A DNA stretch of 64,000 nt from Triglochin maritima (taxonomy: Eukaryota > Streptophyta > Magnoliopsida > Alismatales > Juncaginaceae): contig OY821791.1 in assembly GCA_963682175.1 (NCBI GenBank), positions 17,140,542 to 17,204,541 of the forward strand. Reading direction: 5' to 3'. Every line of letters starts with the position of its first letter. Positions within the stretch are counted from its first letter, which is position 1. The notes below the pieces were generated by a model. That model saw nothing but the letters and a program-made list of their open reading frames with translations. It was not told where the DNA came from and ran no database searches. The translations under genes and the position numbers were made by a program. This document shows positions 10,755-22,874 of the stretch, piece after piece.

Positions 10755-12067
10755 TGATTGAATCAATTAAAATTACTGCAAGTGCATGACCGTGTTGAAG
10801 CGGTCAAAGGTACGGGTCGATCCACAGGTAGCACGTGTGAGTCAGATTCACGATACTTGAGTGAGGGAGAAGAAGCGAGAGATGTGATCGAAATTAAACT
10901 ACAATACGTGGGAAATCCGAAAAACGATCAATTAAAACTAAACCCCTTGGGGGGTACAGAAAGAATGCGAATACGAAAATGTGTGTTGTGTGTGTGTTCA
11001 AATGTTCTCATCAAAACATGTGACATATGAAATCCATAAAACTCAAATTCACCTTTACCTCAACATGAAATAAGATAAAACATTATCATTAAAACATACA
11101 AGACAATAATTGAAATGAAGCAAATATGTTCACATGCAAAATGACTCAAATCCAACTATGTCTCCACATGAGATAATACTTATCACAATCCTTAAAACAT
11201 ACAAGACATTAATTTGGATAAAGCTAACATGAGCACATGCATGCACATGTCTTGTTTTCTTCTTCCACTCCATCCTTATCCTAACCTCATCATTCCCTAT
11301 AAAATAGGTTCACTAATCTAAGCATGTGTTAAGCTTCATTCAAGAGCATTAGCACATCAAAGATAAGAGTGAAATCTCATTAGATGGTTATGGAAATCAT
11401 GTAATGCTCAAAGAATTAAGATTAACACACACATTAATCCATCACATGATCAAATCACATTCTTCTCCCCCCTGGAGATGGACTACTCTCTACTCATCTC
11501 CACACTAAAGAAAATATGAAAAGAACATAAACCCGTGAAAGAAATGTAGAAGACTAGATTAAACAAACAACATAAAAAAATTGCATCAAAGGAAAAGATC
11601 AACACAATAAACAAGAACTAAACTAGATTAAGAAAATAAAAGACAATGGTTGCTCCTCTCCAACCCCCTTATTATACTACTAAAATAGGAAACTAAAACC
11701 TACTCTAATGGGGGAAGGAGGGAGAAGAGGTGGAGATGAGGAATTACAATGGTATTTATAGAAGAAATAAGGGTTTCTTTTTCTTCTTTTTTCATTTTAT
11801 TTTTGTCTAGTTGGTGTTTGATTCTCCCAAGGTCAGGTTTCGTGCATCATTGCCTACGAGGACTTACACTATCACGTACACCTTTTTGCAGATCTGCACA
11901 TATGGGATCCCTACCATCGTGTAACAGGAGTTCGGTCGATGCATCCCAAGTCAGATGACTCAAAAGCACCAGACACTAAGTCCCCTTGGACCTAATTTCC
12001 CAAGTGACATGAGCCGTGCGAGAAAAGAAAACACTTACTCACTTATTTATTATCTACACTTGATCCA
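10755..12067 (-). repeat. 3' LTR of the non-autonomous gypsy element, divergent U3
   Basis: From the TGATTGAATCA end through the TATA box (GGTATTTATAG on the plus strand, ~11753) this LTR is very similar to the one at 19411-20969. Beyond about 11772 the two have no visible similarity. The right end is set by the PPT-like sequence AAACCCCTACACTT, which continues at 14311 after the solo LTR inserted at 12070. Confidence 0.7.
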
Positions 12068-12709
12068 AATGAAAGGAATGTGTTCTAAAATTTTTACTAT
12101 TATATGTCAATTATTATGAATTTAATGTGCAAACATTTTGTTATTTGATTTTTGTATTCGTCTTTTGGAAGTGTTAAGGAAGAGGCTCTTGGTCCTTAAT
12201 CGTATAGCTCTAAAAGATAATGGTTTACATAAATAAAAAATTATTCACAATCATGGTAATAACATGGAACATTAATTACCGAGTAAAGATTGTCGTGTTG
12301 GTCATCGATTATTGTAGCTCTACAAATATTTGACGACACGAGTATGTAAAAGAGGAAAATGATTGCTTTTATAATTGAATAGACCTAGCAAGTGAAACAT
12401 TATGGAATTGTGTTATGTGTCATTAGTGTTTTCACTGTGTCTCAAATCCTAAGATATGAGATTTATATCTTTTCATATGAGAAGTGTTTAATTTCATTAT
12501 TGTCAAAAACTATCAATGAGTATAGTGATAAAAATAATAGTTGGTTGAACATAACTTATGATGGAAAATGTAGTTAGTCAAAATATTATCATTGCCCCTC
12601 TTAATTGAGTGATGATATTAGAGGGCCCTTAATAAACCAAAGTTATAATGTGCACAATGTGACTTAAGATTAAGTTACATATTTATAACTAGCTTAAGCG
12701 ATCTAGAAA

Positions 12710-12712
<3 letters not shown>

Positions 12713-12763
<51 letters not shown>
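12713..12763. repeat. (AT)n microsatellite
   Basis: An uninterrupted AT dinucleotide run of about 50 bases within the solo LTR. It is absent at the matching place of the copy at 49123-51152. Confidence 0.95.
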
Positions 12764-12766
<3 letters not shown>

Positions 12767-13337
12767 CAAAGATGACATATTTCTATTTTGTATATATTCT
12801 TAATATCATGAGGCAAGGGAAAGACACAAGTGGTGCACTTGCATCACTAAATGCATTGTGTTTAGTTCGAGTGGAACAAGGCATGTATGCTAATTGGGTA
12901 ACTATAATGTATAGTTAGATACCGCTTATAGTTTATGGTATCAAGTGTTTAATATCGTTGTTAATATAGCTTAGATCTTCCTATAGGTCATACCACAAAA
13001 CTGGAAAACGAGAAGCTTGATTTTGAGTTCATATGATGTGTCAGGTTTCGTAAGAAGTGAGACACATGTGGTGAATCAATAAAATCAATATGGTGTGCAA
13101 ATTGACATAATTAGAATCATGAATAAATTCATATAAGATGTGTGTATTATGGGGTGTAATAGTTTCATATTACAAAGGATAATATATTACATAATATATG
13201 AATTTTCTAAAACCCCAAGAATCAAATTTTGTTGGAAATAAATCCAAAATTTGATAAGGCCAAAATCAGACAAAACAGTCAAACGTTTTCAGAGACCGGT
13301 CCACCAAAATTCCACAGTAGCTGTTATGTGTGAGAAA

Positions 13338-13680
13338 CGGTCGACCGGATAGGACGTTTTGGTCGACCGAAATATTCCAGGAAATGTTTTGGGATTAATC
13401 TGTCGACCGATGAAGTTGTTGTACCGAAAACCACAAGGAACTTCCACGAATATTTTCTTGGTGGCAATCGGTCGACCGACTTGAGACGATGTAGGATCGA
13501 AAATTACTAGTAGTTGTATCTCATATAGATTCGGTCGACCGTTTGTGTGTCTGGTTCGACCAAAATATCACAGTACCTTTGGGAGCATGTGACGGGTCGG
13601 TCGAAGGGTTTCGTGGTCCAACAGAAACCATATTTTATTGACAATCGGTCGACCGGTGGATTAATTTTGGTCGACCGTTT
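13338..13680 (+). promoter_or_regulatory. Array of GGTCGACC-type sites upstream of the TATA box
   Basis: Six exact GGTCGACCG sites (about 13340, 13362, 13466, 13530, 13646 and 13668) and several one-off variants fall within 350 bases. The array ends about 170 bases upstream of TATAAATA at 13850. A role in transcription is inferred from position only. Confidence 0.5.
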
Positions 13681-14313
13681 GGCACGGTTTTGCTAGAATT
13701 GTTAAGAGAATTATGAAGATCATGGGTTGGATTAATTCCAATTGTGGTCAAACGGTTTTGAGGATGATTATGTGGCAAATTGTGATTGCTTTAAGAGAAA
13801 AAAGGATCATGGCTAGAGAATAGTTCATGATATAGATGATTTGAGAGGCTATAAATAAGACCTCTCATCCTACTTGTTTTAAGGTTAATGTAAATTCTCT
13901 CTCTCCTTAATCTCTCCACTAATCCATCCGAATTTCTCTTAATTAGTTAGATTTTTGCAGATTTATTCTCGTGGAGCTTTAGAGGGATTATTAGCTAGAT
14001 TCTAAGCTTGATTTACAGATTGATTGACTAACTTCTTTCTCTCTAATCTTGTTTAGAGTTTGGTGAACACTTGGAGACCGATCGGATGACGATTCGACAA
14101 ACAACGCATCTCCGGATCTTCTTAAAGGTCTTAGAGAACCTTTGGGTATGATCCTCTTGTCTATTTATTTTAATATATTTATATTACATAATATTAGAAT
14201 AAATACAAAATTGTGTATATATAAAATTGTTGAAAATATGAAATCGATCATGTATGCATGTATTAAAATTTTAAAATATACACATACATGGGGACACAAA
14301 ATCCTTCACCAAA

Positions 14314-15377
14314 ACCCCTACACTTAATGTCTCACAACAGGAGTTTAAGGGTCCTTGACTACAACAAACTTCCTTATATTAACAGACACGAATTATTCAA
14401 CTCACTAGGTTCAGGGTGGACTTCTTCATTTGTTTGAGTACTAAAACCCTATGATTGCTCTCCCCCCGAGGGAAAACCGGGGTGCATCCTAACGACTAGA
14501 TAAGGCCTAAAGTTGGTATACTAGATATCTGAATATATCAAGTTCAAGACAATTTTGGGAGCTTCCTTTTACTATGCCTCTCAACGGTTTCGCACATGCT
14601 AAGCATACACAAAACACACAAAATATTTTCTTCCGCAAGCACATGACGATTTTGAAAGAAATATGAAAATTTACAGCACTAGACAAGCAAAAGAAGACAA
14701 GTCACCCAAGGATCATAGCAAGCAGATATATCGATATTAAATGCAATACACTAACATGACCTGAAATACAAACAAAAGAAAACAAAACAAAATGAGAAAG
14801 ACTCGACTATGTGTACATGTAAAACACCCCCACACACTTTTTTCATGCATTGTCCTTAATGAATGTGAGCATTGTACTCCAGGAATATATGCATGAAAAA
14901 GAAAAGATTTGACCAATGTGAAGCACAAGGAAAGTTTCATGGTCATGTTGATGGACATGAACCCGAATTTCCCTCAAAACCTGTGACATACTGTAGTAGG
15001 GAGACAAATACGTAAAAGAAATGGGATCCAAATACACAAAGGTTGGGACCCACAACAATCAATGATCACCTTTGGAGTCTTTTTTAAAAATATAACTATG
15101 TACACAAATAAGTTCTCATATTCATTTGTCAAAGGACATCAAATGGAAACCTCAAAAGTGGGTTAATGCACTTGGAATGAGAACATGACACCACGCATGG
15201 CCAAAATACTCATGCGTGACCCCCCTCACCAAGTGCACATAATGCAAGGAGAGGTTCATGAATTAGACGCAAAGACATCTCATTCAAAGCATCAAACTGA
15301 AAGAGATCGAACCTATCAAGAGTTTGGGAAATATTGTGCAACAAAAGAAGATTTTCTCCCATTGCGGTACTGAAGTT
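14314..15377 (-). other. Non-coding internal sequence of the non-autonomous gypsy element
   Basis: This is the stretch between the 3' LTR and the rest of the internal region, about 1.06 kb and AT-rich. It begins with the PPT-like ACCCCTACACTT on the plus strand. I recognise no protein domain in any frame. Confidence 0.6.
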
Positions 15378-15382
15378 ATGAT

Positions 15383-16956
15383 TGATTGAATAAGTTCAAA
15401 TACCACAAGTGAACGGCTGGGTTGAAGCAGTGGCAATTACGGGTCGGTCCACAAGGAGCATGTGTGAGTCAGAATCACGATACTCGAGTGAGGGAGAAGA
15501 AAAGAGAGATGTGATCGAAACTAGTCTACAATGCAAAATCAGAAAATAAGCAATAAAACTAAACCCCTCAGGGGGTAGAGAAAGAATGTGAAAACGAAAA
15601 TGTTTGTTGTGTGTGTGTTCAAATGTGCTCATGAAAACATGTCATACATGAAATCCATAAAACTCAATTCCAACTTTCCCTACACATGAAATAAGATAAA
15701 ACCTTATCATTAAAACATACAAGACAATAATTGAAAGGAAGCTAATATATTTACATGCATCATGACTCAAATTCAACTATGTCTCCACATGAAATAAGAT
15801 TTATCACAATCATTAAAGCATACATGACATTAATTTGGATAAAACCAACACGAGCACATGCATGCACATGCCATGTTTCCTTCTTCCATTCCATCCTTAT
15901 CCTAACCTCATCATTCCCTATAAAATAGGCCAACTAATCTAAGTTTATGCTAAGCATCATTCAAGAGCATTAGCACATCAAAGATAAGAGTGAAATCTCA
16001 CTAGATGGTGATGGATATCATGTAAGGATCAAAGGATTAAGATTAACACACAAACACACTAATCCATCACATGATCAAATCACCTTCTTCTCCATCCCCC
16101 ATGGAGATGGACTACTCTGTACTCATGTTTAAACTAAAGAAAGCATGAAAAGAACATAAACCCATGGAAGAAATGTAGAAGCCTACATTAAACAAGCATC
16201 AAACACAAAGGAAATTGCATAAATGGAAAACATCAACAACAAGAACTAAATTAGATTAAGAAATGAAAATGCAAAGTTTGCTCCTCTCCAACCTCCTTGT
16301 TACACTACTAAAACAGAAAACATAAAAACCTACTCTAATGGGGGAAGGAGGAAGAAGAGGTAGAGGAGGGATTACAATGGTTTATATAGTCTAATACATG
16401 GTTAGGATCAATCTGGAAATAATCAGACGTCTCTAAATCACATCTAATGGTCTGGGAATGTTCCAAACCGAATACACGACCCAAGACCGAAATTTCAGCC
16501 CATTTGGACCATTTTGATCTGCCAGTGGCGGATCCAAATCCGCCACTGGCGGATCAAATGGGTCTGATAGGGTTGAAATGTTGTGTGCTACTTTATTTCT
16601 TCAATTGGCACGTGAGGTGAAGTCCTGGTCCGTTGGCTCAAATCACTTAGAGTTTAATTGGCGAAATACTGATCTGATTCAAGTCATATGTCACCATATT
16701 TTGCATTTCACAATCAGGTCCCTCCGGGTTTGCACTTGTTTCCTTCCTGATTTGCGATCCAGTCCTTGTGCATTACAAATATGTCCAGAACCTTCCAAAT
16801 CAGTCCATACTTGTTATATTTAGGTCATTTTTGCTGCCTTCCTCTTCTATATTACCTAGCTCCTGAAACACTGCAAACAACACCTCGAGTAGCACAATAT
16901 TGTGGGTAAAATAAAGGATATATAGCATGAATATGATGCATGCATGCTACTAATCA
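15383..16956 (-). mobile_element. Solo LTR of the ACCGCAAG family (1574 bp)
   Basis: It starts TGATTGAATAAG, ends CTACTAATCA and is flanked by ATGAT (15378-15382 and 16957-16961). It aligns along its whole length with the LTR at 19411-20969 but is clearly more diverged than that copy is from 10755-11772, so it is an independent insertion. Near 16520-16560 it has the inverted words GGATCCAAATCC and CCACTGGCGGATC, also seen at 19190 and 20550. Confidence 0.87.
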
Positions 16957-18159
16957 ATGATCATTAATCCAAAGTCTCCAACCAACAGGCTTGTGGCACA
17001 GAACGAGGTCAACAACCTTATTATGCATGTCCAACTCACCAGGCAAACAGAAAGTGGGTCTCTTACCCAAGGTATTCTCTAAGGAACTCCTAATACCCTC
17101 ATTGCTAATGTAGTTGTTTGATGTCTCATCATTTCCAAGATGATCATGAACAATAGTGAGAGACAAACTCTCATCAGGTCGTATGAAACTAAGGGAACTA
17201 GGGAGCTCTTGCTCCACCACAACTGAGTCCTCAAGAGGCACAATAACAAGATCATGTGGCTCAAGGACCACAGGACAAAAAGGTAAGGTACAATCCTGTG
17301 GCGACTCATAATGAATCTACTCTATACTTTTCTCGATTTGAATCGAATCGTCCACCAAGTGATCGTGAATTGAAACCCCAAGTCCCTAAGACTGACTAGG
17401 AGTTTGACTCGGAAAGAATGTGCTTTGAATTTGTGGATATGGTGGTGGTTTGATATCAAAAGATGAATCCTCATGCTGACAAGAAAGGTTACCCTCCTCA
17501 CGTTCACGTAATTTCTGCGTGATCGGACTCACTTGCGTTGCCATATTTTGCATGGATTGTTGAGTGGTTTCCATGAATGTAAGGAGAGTTTGTTTCAAGG
17601 AATCATGTATGTGGTCAACTGTGAGGCTCAAGTCAGAGCTTGTGAAATTTTGGGTTTGGGTATTGATGGGCTGAGAATGAGTGCAATGATTGGGAGTAGG
17701 GTGTTGGTAGGATTCTGGGTATTCGGGAGGAGAATACTGGGGTGGGAATGATGTATAAGAATTTGAATAATAATTGTCTCCCCATGAATCCATCCCTCTC
17801 GGGTTGTATGCGGATGCGTAAATGTCACATTGACCATTTTGGGAAAAGGTGTGCTCCTACTCAGGCTCTGGGAGAACATAAGGACATTCCCCAGAAACAT
17901 GAGCACTCAACCCGCAATAGTCACACGAAATAGCTACTGGAGCTACCAGTGTACTCATGTCATCTACCACATGCATAAAAGAGGCCAAAGGTTCTTGTAA
18001 TGTCACACTTTGTTGACCAACATATGATTCGACATAACTAGATGGTGGTCTAGCATTCGGTGTTTCTCTGACATTACCCCAATATGAAAATTGCTCAGCC
18101 ACGTAATTAAGATTGTCCCAACTATACTGGGTGTTTGTCTGTGCCACCCCAGGCAACAT
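16954..18159 (-). pseudogene. gypsy gag C-terminal fragment, interrupted by stops
   Basis: A single minus-strand frame runs from 18159 to 16954, broken only by three TAG codons (at 17857 and 17386, and near 17315). Residues ~78-91 form a zinc knuckle, CDYCGLSAHVSGEC (CX2CX4HX4C). A Tyr/Pro/Ser-rich stretch with YNPRGMDSWG follows, then a helical segment LKQTLLTFMETTQQSMQ and REREEGNLSCQ. The order knuckle, aromatic linker, coiled segment, EEG resembles the Gag-to-protease region of Athila/Tat gypsy elements. No protease, RT or integrase follows. The last part (EPHDLVIVPLEDS) is unrecognised. Confidence 0.68.
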
Positions 18160-19385
18160 GGATTCAGAATACCAGGGAGAATTGTCCTAGTCCCAACAAT
18201 GATATGGATGGCCGACCATGTAACCATCCATCTCGCCAAAGAACTCTCGAGTCGACCACTCTCACCACCACGAGGCCAAGCTCGCAAAAAGTGCTCGACT
18301 CGACCCTAAAACGCTAACAGAGAGTGTAAAGGGGAGAAGACTAGAAAGTAGAAGTAGGTGAGAAGAAAATGACTCAAAGAAGAAGGGAAGATTCCCTAAT
18401 ACTAGCGTGGGTAGAGGGTGACGGTAGAAGCCTAGTCTAAAAAACACGACTTAAACAAGCTTAGGCTGGCTATGGGTCCTTAAGCTGCACGACGCCTAAC
18501 TTCGAGCTCACGCATCCTGAACATGTCTTACCTCCCTACAACGAAGACCATATACCCCAGCAAGTGAGCCAAGATCTGAACATCTCGTCTCTCCTGTTAC
18601 CGACAAAGTGGGCGACACCGATTAGGCTATGATGGTCGCAACCGGATCACTCTCCTAATGCACCCAAGTCCTATTGGCCAATGTCTATTTGATTTTAGAT
18701 TAAGGCTTCACTTGAGTGTGGTTTGTGGGGGCTAAGGGAGGGGTGATGAAATCCCCTACATGATATTTAAGCCTATAGGTGGTGCCCCTGAAAGATGTTT
18801 TGAAATCTTAGACTAGCAAGCAACTCAACAAACAAGCACTCATCTCACTCTTGTTACAATGCATATTACTAACTAATGCATGATCTAAACATACGTGAAT
18901 AAGAGATTGGGTGCACGTACCTTATGCCAGCAATCAACAACAAGAATGTACAGAAAAGAAAAGACAAATGCGTGCAAGATCTACAAATTATGCATGACCT
19001 AGATGACAATAAGTCTAATCTTTTGCTTTGAGTTTTATGGTCCATGTTGTCTTAACAAGGTGTCATGGAAGCCAAATTAATTTTTAACACTAAAACAGAG
19101 CATGCATGACATCAACAGTGACAGGAAACAAATGATAATAAGCAAAAGACGCTACAATTGAAATAAATGTCCAAAATACACACCAGATCCGCCACTGGCG
19201 GATTAAAATCCACTACTGCCGATTTGTCTGGGGATTATGGTCCCCTAACTTCAGCAGGTTCCTTATGTGCTCCGTTAGGTCCTCCTGTGCCCTTGTAGCT
19301 TCGTCCAGTAACCAAAAGAGAAAATAAAATGGAAAAACCAAAGGAAAAAACCTACCGAAATGGTGAACTTGACTACGAAAACGAT
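18160..19385 (-). other. Leader of the non-autonomous gypsy element
   Basis: This is about 1.2 kb between the primer site and the first recognisable gag residues. It is G+C-richer near 18290-18700 than the rest of the internal region. No domain was recognised, although the N-terminal half of gag would be expected here, so that part is deleted or unrecognisable. Confidence 0.5.
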
Positions 19386-19405
19386 GCTCCCCGGCAACGA
19401 CGCCA
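19386..19405 (-). other. Primer binding site of the non-autonomous gypsy element
   Basis: The minus strand reads TGGCGTCGTTGCCGGGG five bases after the LTR end. This is one base from TGGCGCCGTTGCCGGGG, the site typical of Athila-like and related plant gypsy elements. Confidence 0.8.
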
Positions 19406-19410
19406 AAACT

Positions 19411-20969
19411 TGATTGAATCAGTTAAAATTACCGCAAGTACATGACCACGTTGAAGCGGTGGAAAGTATGGGTCCATCCACATGAAGCGTGTGTGAGTCG
19501 GATTCACGATACTCGAGTGGGGAAAAAGAAGAGGGAGATGTGATCGAAATTAAACTACAATGCGTGGGAAATCGGAAAAACGATCAATTAAAACTAAACC
19601 TCTCGGGGGGGTAGAGAAAGAATGCAAATACAAAAATGTGTGTTGTGTGCGTGTGTTCAAATGTGCTCATCAAAAGATGGCCACATGAAATCCATAAAAC
19701 TCAAATTCAACTTTGCCTCCACATGAAATAAGACAAAACATTATCTTTAAAACATACAAGACAAAAATTGAAATCAAGCAAATATATTCACATGCGTAAT
19801 AACTCAAATCCAACTATGTTTCCACGTGGAATAAGATTTATCACAATCATTAAAACATACAATACATTAATTTGGATAAAGCCAACATGAGCACATGCAT
19901 GCACATGTCTTGTTTCCTTTTTCCACTACATCCTTATCCTAACAATATTATTCCCTATAAAATAGACTCACTAATCTAAGCATGTGCTAAGCTGCACTCA
20001 AGAGCATTATCACATCAAAGATTAGAGTCAAATTTCATTAGTTGGTTATGAAAATCATGTAAGGCTCAAAAGATTAAGATTAACACACACTAATATATCA
20101 CATGATCAGATCACCTTCCTCTCCACCTCCCAATGGGGATGGACTACTCTCTACTCATCTCTACACTAAAGAAAGCATGAAAAGAACATAAACCCATGAA
20201 AAAAATGTAGAAGACTAGATTAAACAAACAATAACATAAAAGAAATTGCATCAAAGGAAAAGATCAATACAATAAACAAGAACTAAACTAGATTAAGAAA
20301 ATAAAAGACAAAGTTTGCTCCTCTCCAACCCCTTATTACACTACTAAAACAGGAAATTAAAACCTACTCTAATGGGGGAAGGAGGAACAAAAGGTGGAGA
20401 GGAGGGATTACAATGGTATTTATAGAAGAAATAAGGGTTTGGATGGATGTGGGAGCAATCCGACGGTTGTCATAACTTTCTCTATACTCTGGCGAACCCA
20501 AGTAATCAAGTTCGAGCCACGGGAGAACTTGGGGATCAATTGGAGCAAAAGGATCTGCCAGTGGCAGATCCTTTGTGCCCGATTGGTTCCGATTTCTTTC
20601 AGGAGTTTTATTGTTATATTTTGCACGTTGGGTGAAGCCCTAGTCCACTGTCTTGAATCGATTTGAGTTTAATTGACGAAATACTGATCTTGATCAAGTT
20701 ATGTGTAACAATACTTTACATTTCACAATCAGGCCACTCCCAATTTTCACTAGGGTCCTTCCTGATTTGCGATTCAGTCCTTGTGGATTGCAAATGGGTC
20801 TAAAAGTCTTCAATTCAATCTATTTTTTGCATTCAGGTCCTTTTTATTCCCTTTTCTCTTCTTTATTACCTAACACCTGAAACACTATAGCAATAACTCG
20901 AGCAACACAATATTGGGGTAAAATAAAATATACATAACATTAATATGGTGCATGATATGTTAATAATCA
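19411..20969 (-). repeat. 5' LTR of the non-autonomous gypsy element (1559 bp)
   Basis: It starts TGATTGAATCAG next to the primer site and ends ATAATCA next to the AAGAG duplication. Plus-strand GGTATTTATAG at ~20415 is the TATA box for minus-strand transcription. It has no GGTCGACC motif. Confidence 0.87.
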
Positions 20970-21452
20970 AAGAGCAACGTGGCTTTATACCTGGATGACA
21001 GATATCTAACAATATCTTAAAATAGCCAAAGAAATAATTCATTCTTTTAAGCATTCATGTGACCTTGACAAAGCCTTCATGGTCAACGTCTACGTTTCCA
21101 AAGCGTTTGACCGGGTGAAATGGTCATTTCTTTCTGCCATGCTGCGTTAATGCAACTTTCAGCAAGAATTCAACAATCTCCTTATGGGTTGCATCACCTT
21201 TTCATCTATTATGTCCATCCTAGTAAATGGTCAACTGCACAGACACATTCGACCTCAGCATGGTCTTCGCCAAGGTGGCCCGTTATCTCCATTCCTTTTT
21301 GCTATCTACTTGCAATACCTCTCCAATTTTCTCCACCAAGGTTCTCGTGAAGGACCATACTCTGGCATCAGATGGTATTTTTCAACATACAACATCACTC
21401 ACCTCTGCTTTGGTGATGATATTCTCATATTTGAGGAAGCTTCTATTGCTTC
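20970..21452 (+). pseudogene. LINE ORF2: reverse transcriptase core
   Basis: Translation in one or two shifted frames gives KEQRGFIPG-like residues at the left edge, VSKAFDRVKWSFL (~21090), GLRQGGPLSPFLFAIYL (~21260) and the active-site region ITHLCFGDDILIF (~21395-21435). These are RT motifs of plant LINEs, in which the usual active site is ADD; here it is GDD. The block joins 10754 after removal of the inserted element and is cut again at 21453. Confidence 0.87.
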
Positions 21453-22823
21453 TGTTTAATCGTTTTAAATACCGCAAGTGCACGGCCGCGTTGAAGCGGT
21501 GGCAAGTACGGGTCGATCATCAGGGAGGTGAGTAGCCTTTGGTTTTTCAGAAATCAAGTGACAACAAAAGGGGAGAAGAGTTTGTCTATGCTAATCTACA
21601 CTACACTAAACTACTAAGAAGAAAAATGCAAAGTAAAGCAACTAAAGATTACTTCGAATCAAAACTAAAAGAATGTAAACCTAAGCTGGAATCAAGAAGA
21701 GAGAGACCCCTAGGGGTGTAGTGTGTGCACACATATAAAAAGACGGTGAAGAATGCATTCTATAGGCACAAATGTAGGTAGTGTTTTCATGCATAGGAAG
21801 TGTCTAAAGGTTATGGCAAAACCTATCAATCCATTCACTAACCTAGTTGATTAACATTCATATACACAAGCTGGTTATTTCAGAATCTAAACAAGCGTGC
21901 AAGTGTAGTATTCTACTCTAACAAGCAAGCATACATTCACATTTATCAACACAATCAAATTATAAAGCACTCATATCCATTCTTTAATGCATGTATGAAC
22001 ATCATCTCCACCCCAAAGGGGGTGGATCTACTCACTACTCATTACTCTAACAATTAAACGAAAGAAGAAAAGAAACATTCTAACTACTTTAGCATAAATC
22101 GAAGAAATTAAAGTAAGCTAAGCATGCATAAAGAAATAAAATAAGAACAAAACAATGGAAAAATTATTTTATTAGATGACTCACATTGAAGATAGCATTC
22201 TTCTCCACCTTGAGATTTTGATCCAAGGCTTACTCCAAGTAGAGAGAATGCCACCAAGCAATGGGGTAATTACAATAGAAGGTGAGGAGTTCTATTTATA
22301 TCCATAGAAAAAGGTAATCCGGGACAATCCCCCGGTATGAGACTAAACAAATAGCAGAAATAGACTAAATACACACTAATACACGCTCCACATAACTCTT
22401 AGCGGATCCAGACCAAAAGTGACCAGCAATTAGCGGTCTTCAACCGCCAATTGGCGGTGTACAGTGTTCAGATCGCTCTGGATTTTCTTGTGGGCTTTTC
22501 TGGAAGGCTTTGTTTGTCTTTGATGCATGTACTTAGCTTGTTGGAGCTCCGATCCGAATAGAATTGCCAAAATACTCCCCATGATGGTGTGAAGTATTCT
22601 TGTTTGCTCATTGGTCCTTCGATCTTACGTTCAGGTCCTTCGATCTTGCATCTTAGTCCTTGAGTCTCTCAACTCAGTCATTTTTCATGCTTTTAGGTCC
22701 TTTTATGCATCTTCTCTTGAAACCTATTTATTTATGAAATTAAAACATAAAATTCGTCACGTAGCATTATTTTGGTGAAATATAATATGAGATACAAATG
22801 TAAGTATGAAATGATGTGAACCA
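21453..22823 (-). mobile_element. ACCGCAAG-family LTR with a short PPT stub
   Basis: It starts TGTTTAATCG, shares ACCGCAAGTGCACGGCCG with related LTRs, and ends GTGAACCA like the solo LTR at 24201-25796 (GTCAACCA). The next bases, AATACCCCCACACC, are a polypurine tract on the minus strand, so a piece of internal region (to about 22870) is retained. No matching duplication follows. About 200 residues of LINE RT are missing between the two sides, so a deletion removed both LINE and element sequence. Confidence 0.78.
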
Positions 22824-22874
22824 AATACCCCCACACCTAAGTTCACTGGTGTTCTATATCCTTTAAAAAGTTCA

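Larger units (their letters stand above)
12070..14308 (+). mobile_element. Solo LTR (2239 bp), same family as 49123-51152
   Basis: It starts TGAAAGGAATGTG, ends CCTTCA and is flanked by the 5-bp duplication CCAAA (12065-12069 and 14309-14313). It is the reverse complement, with divergence, of the block at 49123-51152. A TATA box (TATAAATA) is at 13850-13857. GGTCGACC-type sites occupy 13338-13680, and an (AT)n tract lies at 12713-12763. I see no coding potential. The parent element's internal region is not in the window, so its superfamily is unknown. Confidence 0.88.
10755..20969 (-). mobile_element. Non-autonomous Ty3/gypsy element with two nested solo LTRs
   Basis: The AAGAG duplication flanks it exactly (10750-10754 and 20970-20974), and the interrupted LINE frame resumes directly after it. 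On the minus strand the order is 5' LTR (20969-19411), primer site, leader, gag C-terminal fragment, non-coding stretch, 3' LTR (12067-10755). Native internal sequence is 14314-15377 plus 16957-19410, about 3.5 kb, with no protease, RT or integrase. Two solo LTRs sit inside it (12070-14308 and 15383-16956). The gag fragment resembles the Athila/Tat side of plant gypsy elements, which is a moderate inference. Confidence 0.85.

Noticed and set aside
13338..13680. Repeated short palindromes with spacers, superficially like a CRISPR array
   Set aside because: Repeats are 9-10 bases, spacings are irregular, the sites are degenerate, the DNA is plant and they lie in LTRs.
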